DNA of 46,497 nt from an uncultured Prolixibacteraceae bacterium (lineage in GTDB: Bacteria; Bacteroidota; Bacteroidia; Bacteroidales; Prolixibacteraceae). A model generated the notes under the pieces. It was given only the letters and a program-made list of their open reading frames with translations, was not told where the DNA came from and searched no databases. The stretch lies in contig CAILJH010000063.1 of assembly GCA_903834475.1 (NCBI GenBank), forward strand, positions 1 through 46,497, in the 5' to 3' direction. The position numbers and the translations under genes were made by a program. Positions 34,375-42,521 of this stretch are shown piece by piece (the first letter of the stretch is position 1; each line of letters opens with the position of its first letter).

Positions 34375-37338
34375 TTAAAATGAAACATTGACTCCAAAAG
34401 ATAGCACCGTAGTTTTCGGATAATAGCTGAGACTTTCAATTCCAGGAGTTAGGCCACTCAGGCTTACTTCCGGATCCAGACCTTTATATTTTGTAAGGCA
34501 GAAAACATTTTGGGCCGTGGCAGAAAGCCTGAGTTTGGAGATATACTTGCTTACCATCCTGAAATTGTATCCCAGCGAGATATTATCCAGTTTCAGGAAA
34601 GTAGCGTCTTCAACATACTTTGATGAATATTGACCTAAACCGGTAAATCCGGGATTCTGAAGTTGGGTATTGACAATATTTTGACCGATACTCTGCCAGT
34701 TTTCGTAATACAAGCGGTACATATTCAGGGCTTTACCGCCAATCTGCGACCGTAATGAGAAATTGAGGTCCCAATTTGTATAGGTAAACGTATTGCTCCA
34801 GCCTAACATAGCTTTGGGATTGGCATTTCCAATGGGTTCCCATTGGTCAGGGGCTACATGGCCTACCGGATTCTGGTTTTTTAATACGTCATGTCCAGTT
34901 GCGTCAACTCCAATCCATACAGGACCATAAAATGTGCCAATTGGTTTTCCTTCTTCCAATTTTTGACAATTCAATGGGAATGAACCACCTAACCAACCTA
35001 TATCCATTGATTTATTGGTGAATTCTGCATTTGAAAACTTCACCAGTTTATTCACATTTTTACTGAAGGTAACGGTTGTATTCCAAATGAACCTGGATTT
35101 TTTAACTGCAATCGCATTAAGAGCCAACTCAATTCCCTGGTTGCTGACTGTACCCACATTGGTGAAAAGCTGGTCGGTAAGATAAGGTGGAGCCGATACG
35201 GTGAAAGTATAAAGCAGGTCGGTACTCGAGCGGTAATAATAATCGATTGTTCCTGAAATACGACCATTTAGAATGCCATAGTCCAGACCAACATTGAATT
35301 CCTGTTTCTTTTCCCAGCGCAGGTCTGGATTTGGGTTCGTTTTTGGATAGTATGTATTGATCCATTGTCCGTTATAGAGAAAGCTGGAGTTTAACTTCCG
35401 CTGCATTAAAGTCAACGATTTGTAATCCTCGAATTCCTGGTTTCCGGTAACTCCGAATCCAACGCGAAGTTTAAGTTCATTCACCCAGCTTATATTCTTC
35501 ATAAATTCTTCGCGGTTAATTCTCCAGCCTAAACTGGCTGAAGGAAACCAGCCCCATTTATGGTTTTGTCCAAAACGGGATGAACCTTCTCTCCGGATTG
35601 AAGCAGAAGCCAGAAAACGTTCGTCATAGTTATACATGACCCTTCCAAAGAATGCAACAAGCTGGTTTTGGCTTTTAAACGATCCCATTTCACCAGTTCC
35701 GTTATAAAGTGCCGATCCGGCTCCAATATTATTCACTCCGTAATAATCTGAATCGAATCCGGAATTGACCATATACGAATCGTTTGAAATGATTTTCTGA
35801 TAGGAATAACCTGCAAGAGCTTGCAAACTGTGTTTTTCAATGACCTTGGAATAGTTAAAAGTGCTTTCGAACTGTGTATCTGTGCTGCGTCCGTTATCAA
35901 TTTCGGCAACACCTCCGGAACCGATACGGCTGGGATAATATTTGGTCATGTATGAATTCGATTCCCAATCAGATTGAGAATAAGAGAAAAAGTTAGCCCA
36001 GTTCAGTGATTTGGTCAGTTTTAAAGTTGCCCTGAGGTTTCCGTTTGCATCGTTGGTTTTTCCATCGCGAGTCCGTTCATTGAGCATGGCAACAGGATTG
36101 TAGAAATCAGCTCCAGGTAAATAGGTGTATCCACCATAGGTGGTATTTGCAGGGTCGTAAACCGGACTTGTGGGATTTCGAATAAATGCCTGGCGGAAAA
36201 TATCGTAGTTTGCCGGATTGTATTTTCGAAGGCTGTACGACAAGTTATAATCAAGTGTTAACAGGTTTTCCAGCGCTTTTTGGTTAATGTTGGTCTTGAT
36301 CAGAAAATTGTCTGATTGGTTATTTTGCAATAAACCCTGAGCCTGATTCACAAAAATAGTTGTCCGATGCGAAAAGTTATCATTACCTCCCGACACAGCC
36401 AGGTTATGCTGCTGACTGAAAGGATTGGTCCTTGTTACTTTATTAAACCAGTTTACATCGTCACCGTAAATATTTGATGCTTTATCTGGTGCATAAGTAT
36501 TAATAGCATATTTAAATTCGTCGGCAGTCAGGTTTCTTACACCACGTGGATTAACCTGTGTTGAAAACATGCCTGAATATTCCACTTTGCTTTGTCCGGA
36601 TTTGGCTCTTTTGGTAGTAATAATTAATACACCGTTCGAACCTCGTGTTCCATATATTGCTGCAGCCGATCCATCTTTCAGCACATCGATTGACTCCACT
36701 TCCTCAGGACTTATATTTTTCATATCTGCGCCTGCAACGCCATCAATGATGATGAGTGGTCCCTGACCAGATGTCAGCGTATTGGTTCCGCGCAGGATAA
36801 TTTGATAATTAGATTGCGGATCGGCTCCGTCAGGATTGACAATATTTAAGCCGGCAACTTTTCCCTGCAACAAGCCAATCGGATTATTGAAAGAACCACG
36901 GTTAAAATCATCTTCTTTTACTGTTGAAATTGAGCCGGTTATTTCCTTTTTGGTTGTTTTTCCGTAACCAATGGCAACGACTTCGTCGATCGACAGTACA
37001 GAAACCATAAGCAGAACGTCGATCTTGGCCTGCGTCCCAACCTTAACTTCCAAATTTTCATAACCTATATATGAAAATACCAGAGTTCCGCCAACCGGGG
37101 CATTGATGGAATATTTTCCGTTAGTATCGGTAATGCTTCCGGTTTGCGTATCCTTAACAACAACGTTAACTCCTGGAATCGATTCGTTGGTTGCATTATC
37201 CGACACAGTTCCTGATATCTTCATGTTGGAAACATTCTGAGCATGGACTGAAAGCGTTGAAATTACAAGCAAAGAAATCAGAAGCAAAAAGGTAATACCA
37301 GAAATCTGGTTTTCAAACCATCTTATTTTTTTCATCAT
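34375..37338 (-). CDS. SusC/RagA-family TonB-dependent outer-membrane transporter
   Basis: A 987-residue transporter. After the signal peptide (to about VSTLSVHAQ) comes a carboxypeptidase-regulatory-like domain (ISGTVSDNATNESIPGVNVV), the TonB-box/plug region (SIDEVVAIGYGKTTKKEITG; IIDGVAGADMKNISPEEVES; DGSAAAIYGTRGSNGVLII) and a 22-strand-type barrel ending TTVLSFGVNVSF. No STN or anti-sigma-interacting domain precedes the regulatory-like domain, so regulation by an ECF sigma factor is not suggested. Its start overlaps the ribokinase stop by one base (TAATGATG), and the SusD partner follows after 20 bases. Confidence 0.95.
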   Translation of the reverse strand: MMKKIRWFENQISGITFLLLISLLVISTLSVHAQNVSNMKISGTVSDNATNESIPGVNVVVKDTQTGSITDTNGKYSINAPVGGTLVFSYIGYENLEVKVGTQAKIDVLLMVSVLSIDEVVAIGYGKTTKKEITGSISTVKEDDFNRGSFNNPIGLLQGKVAGLNIVNPDGADPQSNYQIILRGTNTLTSGQGPLIIIDGVAGADMKNISPEEVESIDVLKDGSAAAIYGTRGSNGVLIITTKRAKSGQSKVEYSGMFSTQVNPRGVRNLTADEFKYAINTYAPDKASNIYGDDVNWFNKVTRTNPFSQQHNLAVSGGNDNFSHRTTIFVNQAQGLLQNNQSDNFLIKTNINQKALENLLTLDYNLSYSLRKYNPANYDIFRQAFIRNPTSPVYDPANTTYGGYTYLPGADFYNPVAMLNERTRDGKTNDANGNLRATLKLTKSLNWANFFSYSQSDWESNSYMTKYYPSRIGSGGVAEIDNGRSTDTQFESTFNYSKVIEKHSLQALAGYSYQKIISNDSYMVNSGFDSDYYGVNNIGAGSALYNGTGEMGSFKSQNQLVAFFGRVMYNYDERFLASASIRREGSSRFGQNHKWGWFPSASLGWRINREEFMKNISWVNELKLRVGFGVTGNQEFEDYKSLTLMQRKLNSSFLYNGQWINTYYPKTNPNPDLRWEKKQEFNVGLDYGILNGRISGTIDYYYRSSTDLLYTFTVSAPPYLTDQLFTNVGTVSNQGIELALNAIAVKKSRFIWNTTVTFSKNVNKLVKFSNAEFTNKSMDIGWLGGSFPLNCQKLEEGKPIGTFYGPVWIGVDATGHDVLKNQNPVGHVAPDQWEPIGNANPKAMLGWSNTFTYTNWDLNFSLRSQIGGKALNMYRLYYENWQSIGQNIVNTQLQNPGFTGLGQYSSKYVEDATFLKLDNISLGYNFRMVSKYISKLRLSATAQNVFCLTKYKGLDPEVSLSGLTPGIESLSYYPKTTVLSFGVNVSF

Positions 37339-38273
37339 TAAGATTTTAATTGTTCGACATCAAGTGATGATAATTCGGAACGATAAGGCAATGAAGCCTG
37401 TGCTCCCATGCGGGTAACTGTTAGTGCTGCTGAACGGGCAGCCATTTTTACAGAATCAAGAATTGATTTTCCTTCCGAAAGACCCACACATACTGTTCCG
37501 CAAAAAGTATCTCCCGCAGCGGTGGTATCAACTGCATCAACTTTTAAGGCTTCCACAAAATGGTATTCAGCATATTCCTTGATTAATGCACCTTGTGAAC
37601 CGAGCGTAATTACAACGATGTCAACTCCTTTGGCACTAATAATATCTGCCGCCTGTTTGGCTGACTCAATATCGCTAACCTTAATTCCTGAAAGAATTTC
37701 AGCTTCGCTTTTATTCGGTATGATAATATAAAGGTGTTTCAGAAGATCATTGGATAATGCCCTGGCCGGAGCAGGATTCAGGATCACTTTTATTCCTTTT
37801 TTTGTTGCCAGTTCGGCCACATATTCAACAGTTTCTATCGGAATTTCAAGTTGCATCAATATCAGATCGCTGCCTTCAATTTCGCTAATTGCGGTGTCAA
37901 TGTCAGCAGGGGTCAGATAAGCATTGGCGCCGGAAGCAACCACAATGCAGTTTTCACCGTTTGAATCCACCGTGATCATGGCAACTCCTGAAGGATGTTT
38001 GGAATCTGAAAAGATGTAATCTGTTTTTATATTTTCGGCGGCATATAACATCATGGATTGTTTTCCAAAAACATCGTTCCCGGTTTTGGAAATCAGGGTA
38101 ACATTTCCTCCCATCCGGGCCGCTGCGACTGCCTGATTCGCCCCTTTACCACCCGGATTCATGAAGAAAGTTCCGCCTAATATTGTTTCGCCGGGAACTG
38201 GAAGCCGGTCAGCTTTGATAACCATATCGGTATTACAACTACCTACCACGACAATTTTTTTAGCTTGTATCAT
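37338..38273 (-). CDS. rbsK: Ribokinase (PfkB family)
   Basis: A 311-residue cytoplasmic kinase for ribose to ribose-5-phosphate. Start at ATG 38273 (MIQAKKIVVVGSCNTDMVIK). PfkB signature one is GGTFFMNPGGKGANQAVAAARMG and signature two is DAVDTTAAGDTFCGTVCVG with the catalytic Asp in AAGD. The N-terminal NTD and the GGKGAN loop are the ribokinase subtype. It is the first gene of the long leftward operon and overlaps the SusC start, tying ribose phosphorylation to the outer-membrane system. rus loci of Bacteroides also carry ribokinase next to SusC/D (known from that system). Sugar specificity from sequence alone is probable, not certain. Confidence 0.92.
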   Translation of the reverse strand: MIQAKKIVVVGSCNTDMVIKADRLPVPGETILGGTFFMNPGGKGANQAVAAARMGGNVTLISKTGNDVFGKQSMMLYAAENIKTDYIFSDSKHPSGVAMITVDSNGENCIVVASGANAYLTPADIDTAISEIEGSDLILMQLEIPIETVEYVAELATKKGIKVILNPAPARALSNDLLKHLYIIIPNKSEAEILSGIKVSDIESAKQAADIISAKGVDIVVITLGSQGALIKEYAEYHFVEALKVDAVDTTAAGDTFCGTVCVGLSEGKSILDSVKMAARSAALTVTRMGAQASLPYRSELSSLDVEQLKS

Positions 38274-38291
38274 AGTTTTGTTTTTTTTTAG

Positions 38292-38299
38292 CAAATATA
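38292..38299 (-). promoter_or_regulatory. Candidate -7 box of the ribokinase-SusCD operon
   Basis: TATATTTG on the minus strand fits TAnnTTTG. It lies 19 bases upstream of the ribokinase ATG, giving a leader of roughly 12-15 bases. The -33 region is only a T-run without the usual G, so a regulator may be needed. Confidence 0.45.
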
Positions 38300-38418
38300 T
38301 ACTCTAACAATTCCGAAAAAAATCAATAATTAATGGAATCCGGTAATTGTAAATTGATAAAATACATTTCGGATTTATTCTAATCAGTTGGTATGCAGCT
38401 AATTTATTTATTATTTAT

Positions 38419-38450
38419 TTTGAATAAATCATGATAAATCAGTAATTTCA
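38419..38450 (+). promoter_or_regulatory. Candidate promoter of the divergent regulator-position gene
   Basis: TTTG (38419-38422), 20 bases, then TAATTTCA (38443-38450), which misses the -7 consensus only at the final G. The expected start is about 30 bases before the ATG at 38486. Together with the opposite box at 38292 it makes the 212-base gap between ATGs a divergent control region. Confidence 0.4.
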
Positions 38451-38485
38451 AAGTAATATTGACACATAATATACATTCTGAAGAT

Positions 38486-40030
38486 ATGTCAAAAATTCAT
38501 TCACTTATTTTACTCGAACATTCCATGACATTGGCCGAGAAGAAGGCGTTCAGGATTCGATCGATGCGTAATAAAGAGAAATCAGATTACATTCTTTTAT
38601 ATGATGTGATAGAGAAAAACAGTGAATTATCTACTGAGAATCTGGTGTCGGAATTCCTGAAAGTCCGGCCCGGAGCTTCGGTCGAAACTACGGTAAAGTA
38701 CCTGTACGAATTGTTACTCGATTCGATGCTTGATTTAAGAAAAGAGCAGGATAGTTTTTATTCTCTTTTCAATAAGTTGTTAAAGGTTAGGATACTATAT
38801 GAAAAATCGATGTTCGATGAATGTTTTTCTATGCTTGAATTGGTCATGGAGCAAGCAGAAAAGTACCAGAATTACTATGTTTTATTGCTTGCTTCGCGGC
38901 TTGAACTGGATTATTTACTCGCCTTGAATTTTCCAAATCTGAGTGAAAAAAATCTTCTAAAAAAACAGTTTAAACTGAACGAAGCAATAAAATACGTCCG
39001 GAAAATCAACGAACAATCGTCGTTATTTGAGGATCTGAAGCACCGGATTGTATATAAAGGTCATGCAAGGTCTCAAAAACAAAAAGATGAACTCAATGAT
39101 TTGGTATTTAGTGAGATAAGTATCGTGACTTCGCAGGATGTGGATAATTTTGAGATCAGCAAGTTGCACCAGCTTTTTCAATCCAACTATCTGATCAGTG
39201 TTGGTGATTATAAATCGGCGTTAAATTCATACATCGAACTGAACAATCTTTTCGAAGCAAATAAGCATTTCTGGAGCAATCCACCGATTTATTACCTGCA
39301 TACACTCGAAGGTGTTCTCGAAAGCCTCCGGAGTATTCGTAATTACGAAGGAATGGATTATTTCATCAATCAGTTAAAGTCAATAGAAAGTCAGTCAATA
39401 GGTTTCAAGATAAACCTGACATGTATTACTTATTTATATGAGTTGTTCCCGTTCATTGACAAAGGCGATTTTGCTTCATCTTTGCAACTAATGAATACCT
39501 ACAAAGAATCTTTATACGATAAACTTTTTAGCCTGAACAGAGCCCGTCAGGCTGAACTTTGTTTATATACCTCACTGATATATTTTGGGAATTCGGAATT
39601 TCATAAGGCGCATAAGTTCCTGAATCAGATCATTCTGCGGGGGAAAAATTATTACTATCTGCCATTATACCGAACCATTCGGCTCGTCAACCTGATGATT
39701 CTATACAAATTGGGCGATTTTGATTTGATCAGGTATGAAATCCGTTCGATGAAGCGCGATTTAATGGATATCGCCAAAGATTACAAGATTGAAAGTTTCC
39801 TGTTTCGGTTTTTAAGCAAAGAACTTCCGGCAGTTCCTCTGAAACGACAGCAACTGCTTGAGAAAACGATGAAAGAGTTCACCGAAATTCATCAGGACGT
39901 TTTTGAGAAACAAATTCTGAGAATTTTTGATTTCACCGCCTGGGTCGAATCATTGCTTCGGAAAATGCCAATATCCGAAGTGCTGATTAACCGGATAAAT
40001 GCAGCTCAAATCGAGGCCAGTCCTGTTTAG
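38486..40030 (+). CDS. Large helical-repeat protein in the regulator position of the ribose-type locus
   Basis: A 514-residue soluble protein that looks almost wholly alpha-helical. Start at ATG 38486 (MSKIHSLILLEHSM); a TTG nine codons earlier is less likely. Tetratrico-like helix pairs are visible, for example FDECFSMLELVMEQAEKYQN, YLISVGDYKSALNSYIELNN and LYTSLIYFGNSEFHKAHKFL. The N-terminal ~80 residues (EKKAFRIRSMRNKEKSDY, charged) might contact nucleic acid, but no standard HTH, AraC, LacI, hybrid two-component or sigma domain is seen. It is read divergently from the ribokinase-SusCD operon, the place held by rusR in Bacteroides ribose loci as I recall them. The regulatory role is inferred from position only. 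Confidence 0.72.
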   Translation: MSKIHSLILLEHSMTLAEKKAFRIRSMRNKEKSDYILLYDVIEKNSELSTENLVSEFLKVRPGASVETTVKYLYELLLDSMLDLRKEQDSFYSLFNKLLKVRILYEKSMFDECFSMLELVMEQAEKYQNYYVLLLASRLELDYLLALNFPNLSEKNLLKKQFKLNEAIKYVRKINEQSSLFEDLKHRIVYKGHARSQKQKDELNDLVFSEISIVTSQDVDNFEISKLHQLFQSNYLISVGDYKSALNSYIELNNLFEANKHFWSNPPIYYLHTLEGVLESLRSIRNYEGMDYFINQLKSIESQSIGFKINLTCITYLYELFPFIDKGDFASSLQLMNTYKESLYDKLFSLNRARQAELCLYTSLIYFGNSEFHKAHKFLNQIILRGKNYYYLPLYRTIRLVNLMILYKLGDFDLIRYEIRSMKRDLMDIAKDYKIESFLFRFLSKELPAVPLKRQQLLEKTMKEFTEIHQDVFEKQILRIFDFTAWVESLLRKMPISEVLINRINAAQIEASPV

Positions 40031-40039
40031 ATGCATTAT

Positions 40040-40927
40040 CTAATCTATAAACCGCTTTGTGATATCGCCATAGGCATCAATCCGCCGGTCGCGCAGAAAA
40101 GGCCAGTTTCGGCGAACATCTTCCATTAAGGCAAGATCTACTTCCGCCATAATGATTTCTTCCTTATCGTGTGAAGCCTGAGCCAGGATTTCTCCCTGGG
40201 GACCGGCAATAAACGAAGCACCCCAGAATTCAATACCCGCCGATGATTCCACAGGTTTCTCGAAACCTACCCGGTTGCAGGCCGCCACAAAAATTCCGTT
40301 GGCAACTGCATGTCCCCGCTGAACAATTTGCCAGGCATCGTATTGTTTCTGACCATATTGTGCTTTTTCATGCGGATGCCAGCCAATGGCAGTGGGGTAG
40401 AAGAGTACTTCGGCGCCCTGTAAAGCGGTAAGCCGGGCTCCTTCAGGATACCATTGATCCCAGCAAATCAGGGTTCCGATTTTTCCTACACTGGTTTCGA
40501 AAGCTTTGAAGCCAATATCTCCTGGTGTGAAATAGAATTTCTCATAATAGCTTGGATCGTCCGGAATGTGCATTTTGCGGTACAAACCAGCTTCTGTTCC
40601 ATCGGTATCAATAATGTAGGCTGAATTATGGAACAATCCGATCGCCCGTTTTTCAAAAAATGGTACAATCAGAACAACGCCAAGTTCTGCTGCCAATGCG
40701 CTGAAAGCCTTGTGCGAATCGTTGTGCAACGGTTCGGCCAAATCAAAATAATCATGATTTTCACTCTGGCAAAAATAGAATGAACTATATAATTCGGGTA
40801 AGCAAACTACCCGGGCTCCTTGCCGCGATGCCTTTCGTATCCATTCCAAACATTTTTTCAAATTTACTTCAGGAGTTGCATCCAGCGAAATTTGTGTCAA
40901 TGCGATGTTGTATTTTTTGCTTTCCAT
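40040..40927 (-). CDS. aguB: N-carbamoylputrescine amidase (nitrilase family)
   Basis: A 295-residue enzyme hydrolysing N-carbamoylputrescine to putrescine, CO2 and ammonia. Start set at ATG 40927 (MESKKYNIALTQISLD); an ATG three codons upstream is also possible. The nitrilase triad is readable: Glu in VVCLPELYSSFYF, Lys in GLYRKMHIPDDPSYYEKFYF and Cys in TLICWDQWYPEGARL. The pocket motif FYPTAIGWHPHEK is typical of AguB. It converges on the regulator-position gene with a nine-base gap. The usual partner aguA (agmatine deiminase) is not in the window. Confidence 0.93.
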   Translation of the reverse strand: MESKKYNIALTQISLDATPEVNLKKCLEWIRKASRQGARVVCLPELYSSFYFCQSENHDYFDLAEPLHNDSHKAFSALAAELGVVLIVPFFEKRAIGLFHNSAYIIDTDGTEAGLYRKMHIPDDPSYYEKFYFTPGDIGFKAFETSVGKIGTLICWDQWYPEGARLTALQGAEVLFYPTAIGWHPHEKAQYGQKQYDAWQIVQRGHAVANGIFVAACNRVGFEKPVESSAGIEFWGASFIAGPQGEILAQASHDKEEIIMAEVDLALMEDVRRNWPFLRDRRIDAYGDITKRFID

Positions 40928-41005
40928 GTTGTGCATCTTATTTGGAGGCTAAAATAATTAAATGATTGAAACGTTCCAATGTTTTATCATATATAGTCAT
41001 TAAGT

Positions 41006-41060
41006 CATACATGGTCATTTAATGTAGTATTGGGGTTACAATAAATGACCGTGAATGACG
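41006..41060. repeat. Imperfect hairpin of AATGACC units
   Basis: GTCATACATGGTCATTT (41006-41022) pairs with AAATGACCGTGAATGAC (41044-41060) with about three mismatches, and further AATGACC/AATGAC units follow to about 41084. It lies in the 182 bases between the rubredoxin-fusion stop and the amidase start, on the same leftward strand. No other feature is visible there. Confidence 0.5.
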
Positions 41061-41109
41061 CGAAGCAAATGACCAATAATGACACGGAGTAATGCGATTG
41101 ACCACTTTA

Positions 41110-41844
41110 TTACACTTTCTTGAAATATTCTTTCCCGGCATTGCATATCGGACATTTATAATCATCGGGCAAATCTTCGAAAGGTGTTCCGGCAGGAATA
41201 CCCATTGAAGGATCGCCTTCTTCAGGATTATAGGTGAATCCACAAATTACGCAAACATAACTTTCGCCATCAAAGATATGTTCATGCTCCGGTTCTTTTT
41301 CTTCACCAACCGAAGCTGAAAATTCAGCATCTAAAATGGATTTTTCGATAAAGGTTGGTGAATTCTTTGGTGAATACATTTTGTATTTATCGCGGTAATG
41401 CTGATAAGTGAGTGGTTCATCATCCGAGATGACTTCCGCATCAAGAACCTCGCCAATAATCAGATAATGCGAACCTAAATCCACAGAGCTGACTACTTTG
41501 CAGTCGAACCATGCGACGGAACTGTCAAGAACAATCGGAGCTCCCGTTTTAGAGGTAATCGTATTAATTCCATTGAATTTATCGATATCAGTTGACGACA
41601 TAAATCCAAAATCGCCAATGATTTTCATATTAACCTCCTTATTCAGAACTGAAACCGAGAAATTGCCTGACTCGAGAATTACCTGAGTGGTTTTATTCAT
41701 TTTATGGCACGAAATAGCCAGTTGTTCCGGATCTGATGTGACCTGAAATGCAGTATTGGCAATGTATCCCGATTTTTTACCCTGATATTCAGAGGCTACC
41801 AGGTATAATCCGTACGATAATTTATGGAAAGCTTTTAGTTTCAT
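41110..41844 (-). CDS. Flavin reductase-rubredoxin fusion (high-molecular-weight rubredoxin type)
   Basis: A 244-residue redox protein. Residues ~1-160 are an FMN-binding flavin reductase-like domain ([39 protein letters not shown]). Residues ~190-244 are a rubredoxin with both CxxC pairs ([15 protein letters not shown] and [14 protein letters not shown]). In Moorella the same architecture (Hrb) passes electrons from NAD(P)H to a flavodiiron protein that reduces NO or O2. A similar protective role is plausible here, but no flavodiiron gene lies in the window. It appears to be monocistronic. Confidence 0.9.
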   Translation of the reverse strand: MKLKAFHKLSYGLYLVASEYQGKKSGYIANTAFQVTSDPEQLAISCHKMNKTTQVILESGNFSVSVLNKEVNMKIIGDFGFMSSTDIDKFNGINTITSKTGAPIVLDSSVAWFDCKVVSSVDLGSHYLIIGEVLDAEVISDDEPLTYQHYRDKYKMYSPKNSPTFIEKSILDAEFSASVGEEKEPEHEHIFDGESYVCVICGFTYNPEEGDPSMGIPAGTPFEDLPDDYKCPICNAGKEYFKKV

Positions 41845-42084
41845 ATGGTTGAAATTTTATTCTTTAAAAGAAACACGAATTTAGTGCATTTGGCGAAGAA
41901 ACCTTATGAACTGTTTGAATTTATGAATTCAGGTCTCAACAAAACTTTTCTGAAATAGAAACTGAGTTTGGAAAATCCGTAAAGCCCAAACATAAATTGA
42001 CAGTACATAAAAGTCTGGAAAAGAGTGAATTTTGCAATAAAATGACCTTGTTTTTTGCTTCCATTTACACGTTGATCATAATGA

Positions 42085-42118
42085 AAAAGCCTGATAATCG
42101 TTTGATTATCAGGCTTTT
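42085..42118 (-). terminator. Intrinsic terminator downstream of tRNA-Lys
   Basis: Perfect 15-base arms AAAAGCCTGATAATC and GATTATCAGGCTTTT around a four-base loop. The minus strand ends in a T-run. It starts eight bases beyond the tRNA 3' end and could also limit readthrough from the other direction. Confidence 0.88.
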
Positions 42119-42125
42119 AAAATTG

Positions 42126-42198
42126 TGACCCAGCTGGGATTCGGACCCAGGACCCCATCCTTAAAAGGGATGTGCTCTACCAGCTGAGCTACTGAGTC
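42126..42198 (-). tRNA. tRNA-Lys (anticodon UUU)
   Basis: A 73-base cloverleaf on the minus strand. Acceptor GACTCAG pairs with CTGGGTC (one G-U), discriminator A. The D arm is GCTCAGCTGGTAGAGC. The anticodon stem CATCC/GGATG encloses loop CTTTTAA with anticodon TTT. The T arm is CTGGG/CCCAG with loop TCCGAAT. CCA is not encoded. No integrase or attachment-site duplication is seen next to it. Confidence 0.97.
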
Positions 42199-42232
42199 AT
42201 CCTTGTTTGCTTCTGTTTTTCAAAAGCGGTTG

Positions 42233-42240
42233 CAAAAATA
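42233..42240 (-). promoter_or_regulatory. Candidate -7 box of tRNA-Lys
   Basis: TATTTTTG on the minus strand fits TAnnTTTG, with a TTG about 21 bases upstream. It lies 34 bases before the tRNA 5' end, leaving a short leader to be trimmed. Confidence 0.5.
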
Positions 42241-42316
42241 TGCTTTTAATATTAAACCATCAACAGATAAACCATTTAAATCGAATAAAATTTATAAAGT
42301 GCTGTAATTCAATAAG

Positions 42317-42324
42317 TAAATTTG
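42317..42324 (+). promoter_or_regulatory. Candidate -7 box of the polysaccharide operon
   Basis: TAAATTTG fits TAnnTTTG exactly, but no clear -33 element precedes it. If used, the leader would be about 190 bases long and include the hairpin at 42376-42396. A long leader would suit an operon controlled by UpxY-type antitermination. Confidence 0.35.
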
Positions 42325-42521
42325 GAGTATTTGGACACAATTACACCTTAACTTAATATTTTATGATTCTTTTAATCGATTTGATTGATAAATCGAACTT
42401 CCTGATAAAACAAATTCCTATTTTCGTGAAGTAATATTCCAATCAAATTTAAGTTTAGTAAAGCATTGAAATCGACAAGATCAGTAACCTTTAAATTCAG
42501 TTTAATGACAAAATCCCAACT

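Larger units (their letters stand above)
42199..42521. other. Divergent control region between tRNA-Lys and the polysaccharide operon
   Basis: A 323-base AT-rich stretch without a credible gene. It holds promoter-like boxes for both directions and a small hairpin (TCGATTT/AAATCGA, 42376-42396) in what would be the leader of the polysaccharide operon. Nothing else was recognised. Confidence 0.6.

Noticed and set aside
42126..42198. tRNA-Lys as an integration site of a mobile element
   Set aside because: No integrase gene and no duplicated tRNA 3' end were found within the window.
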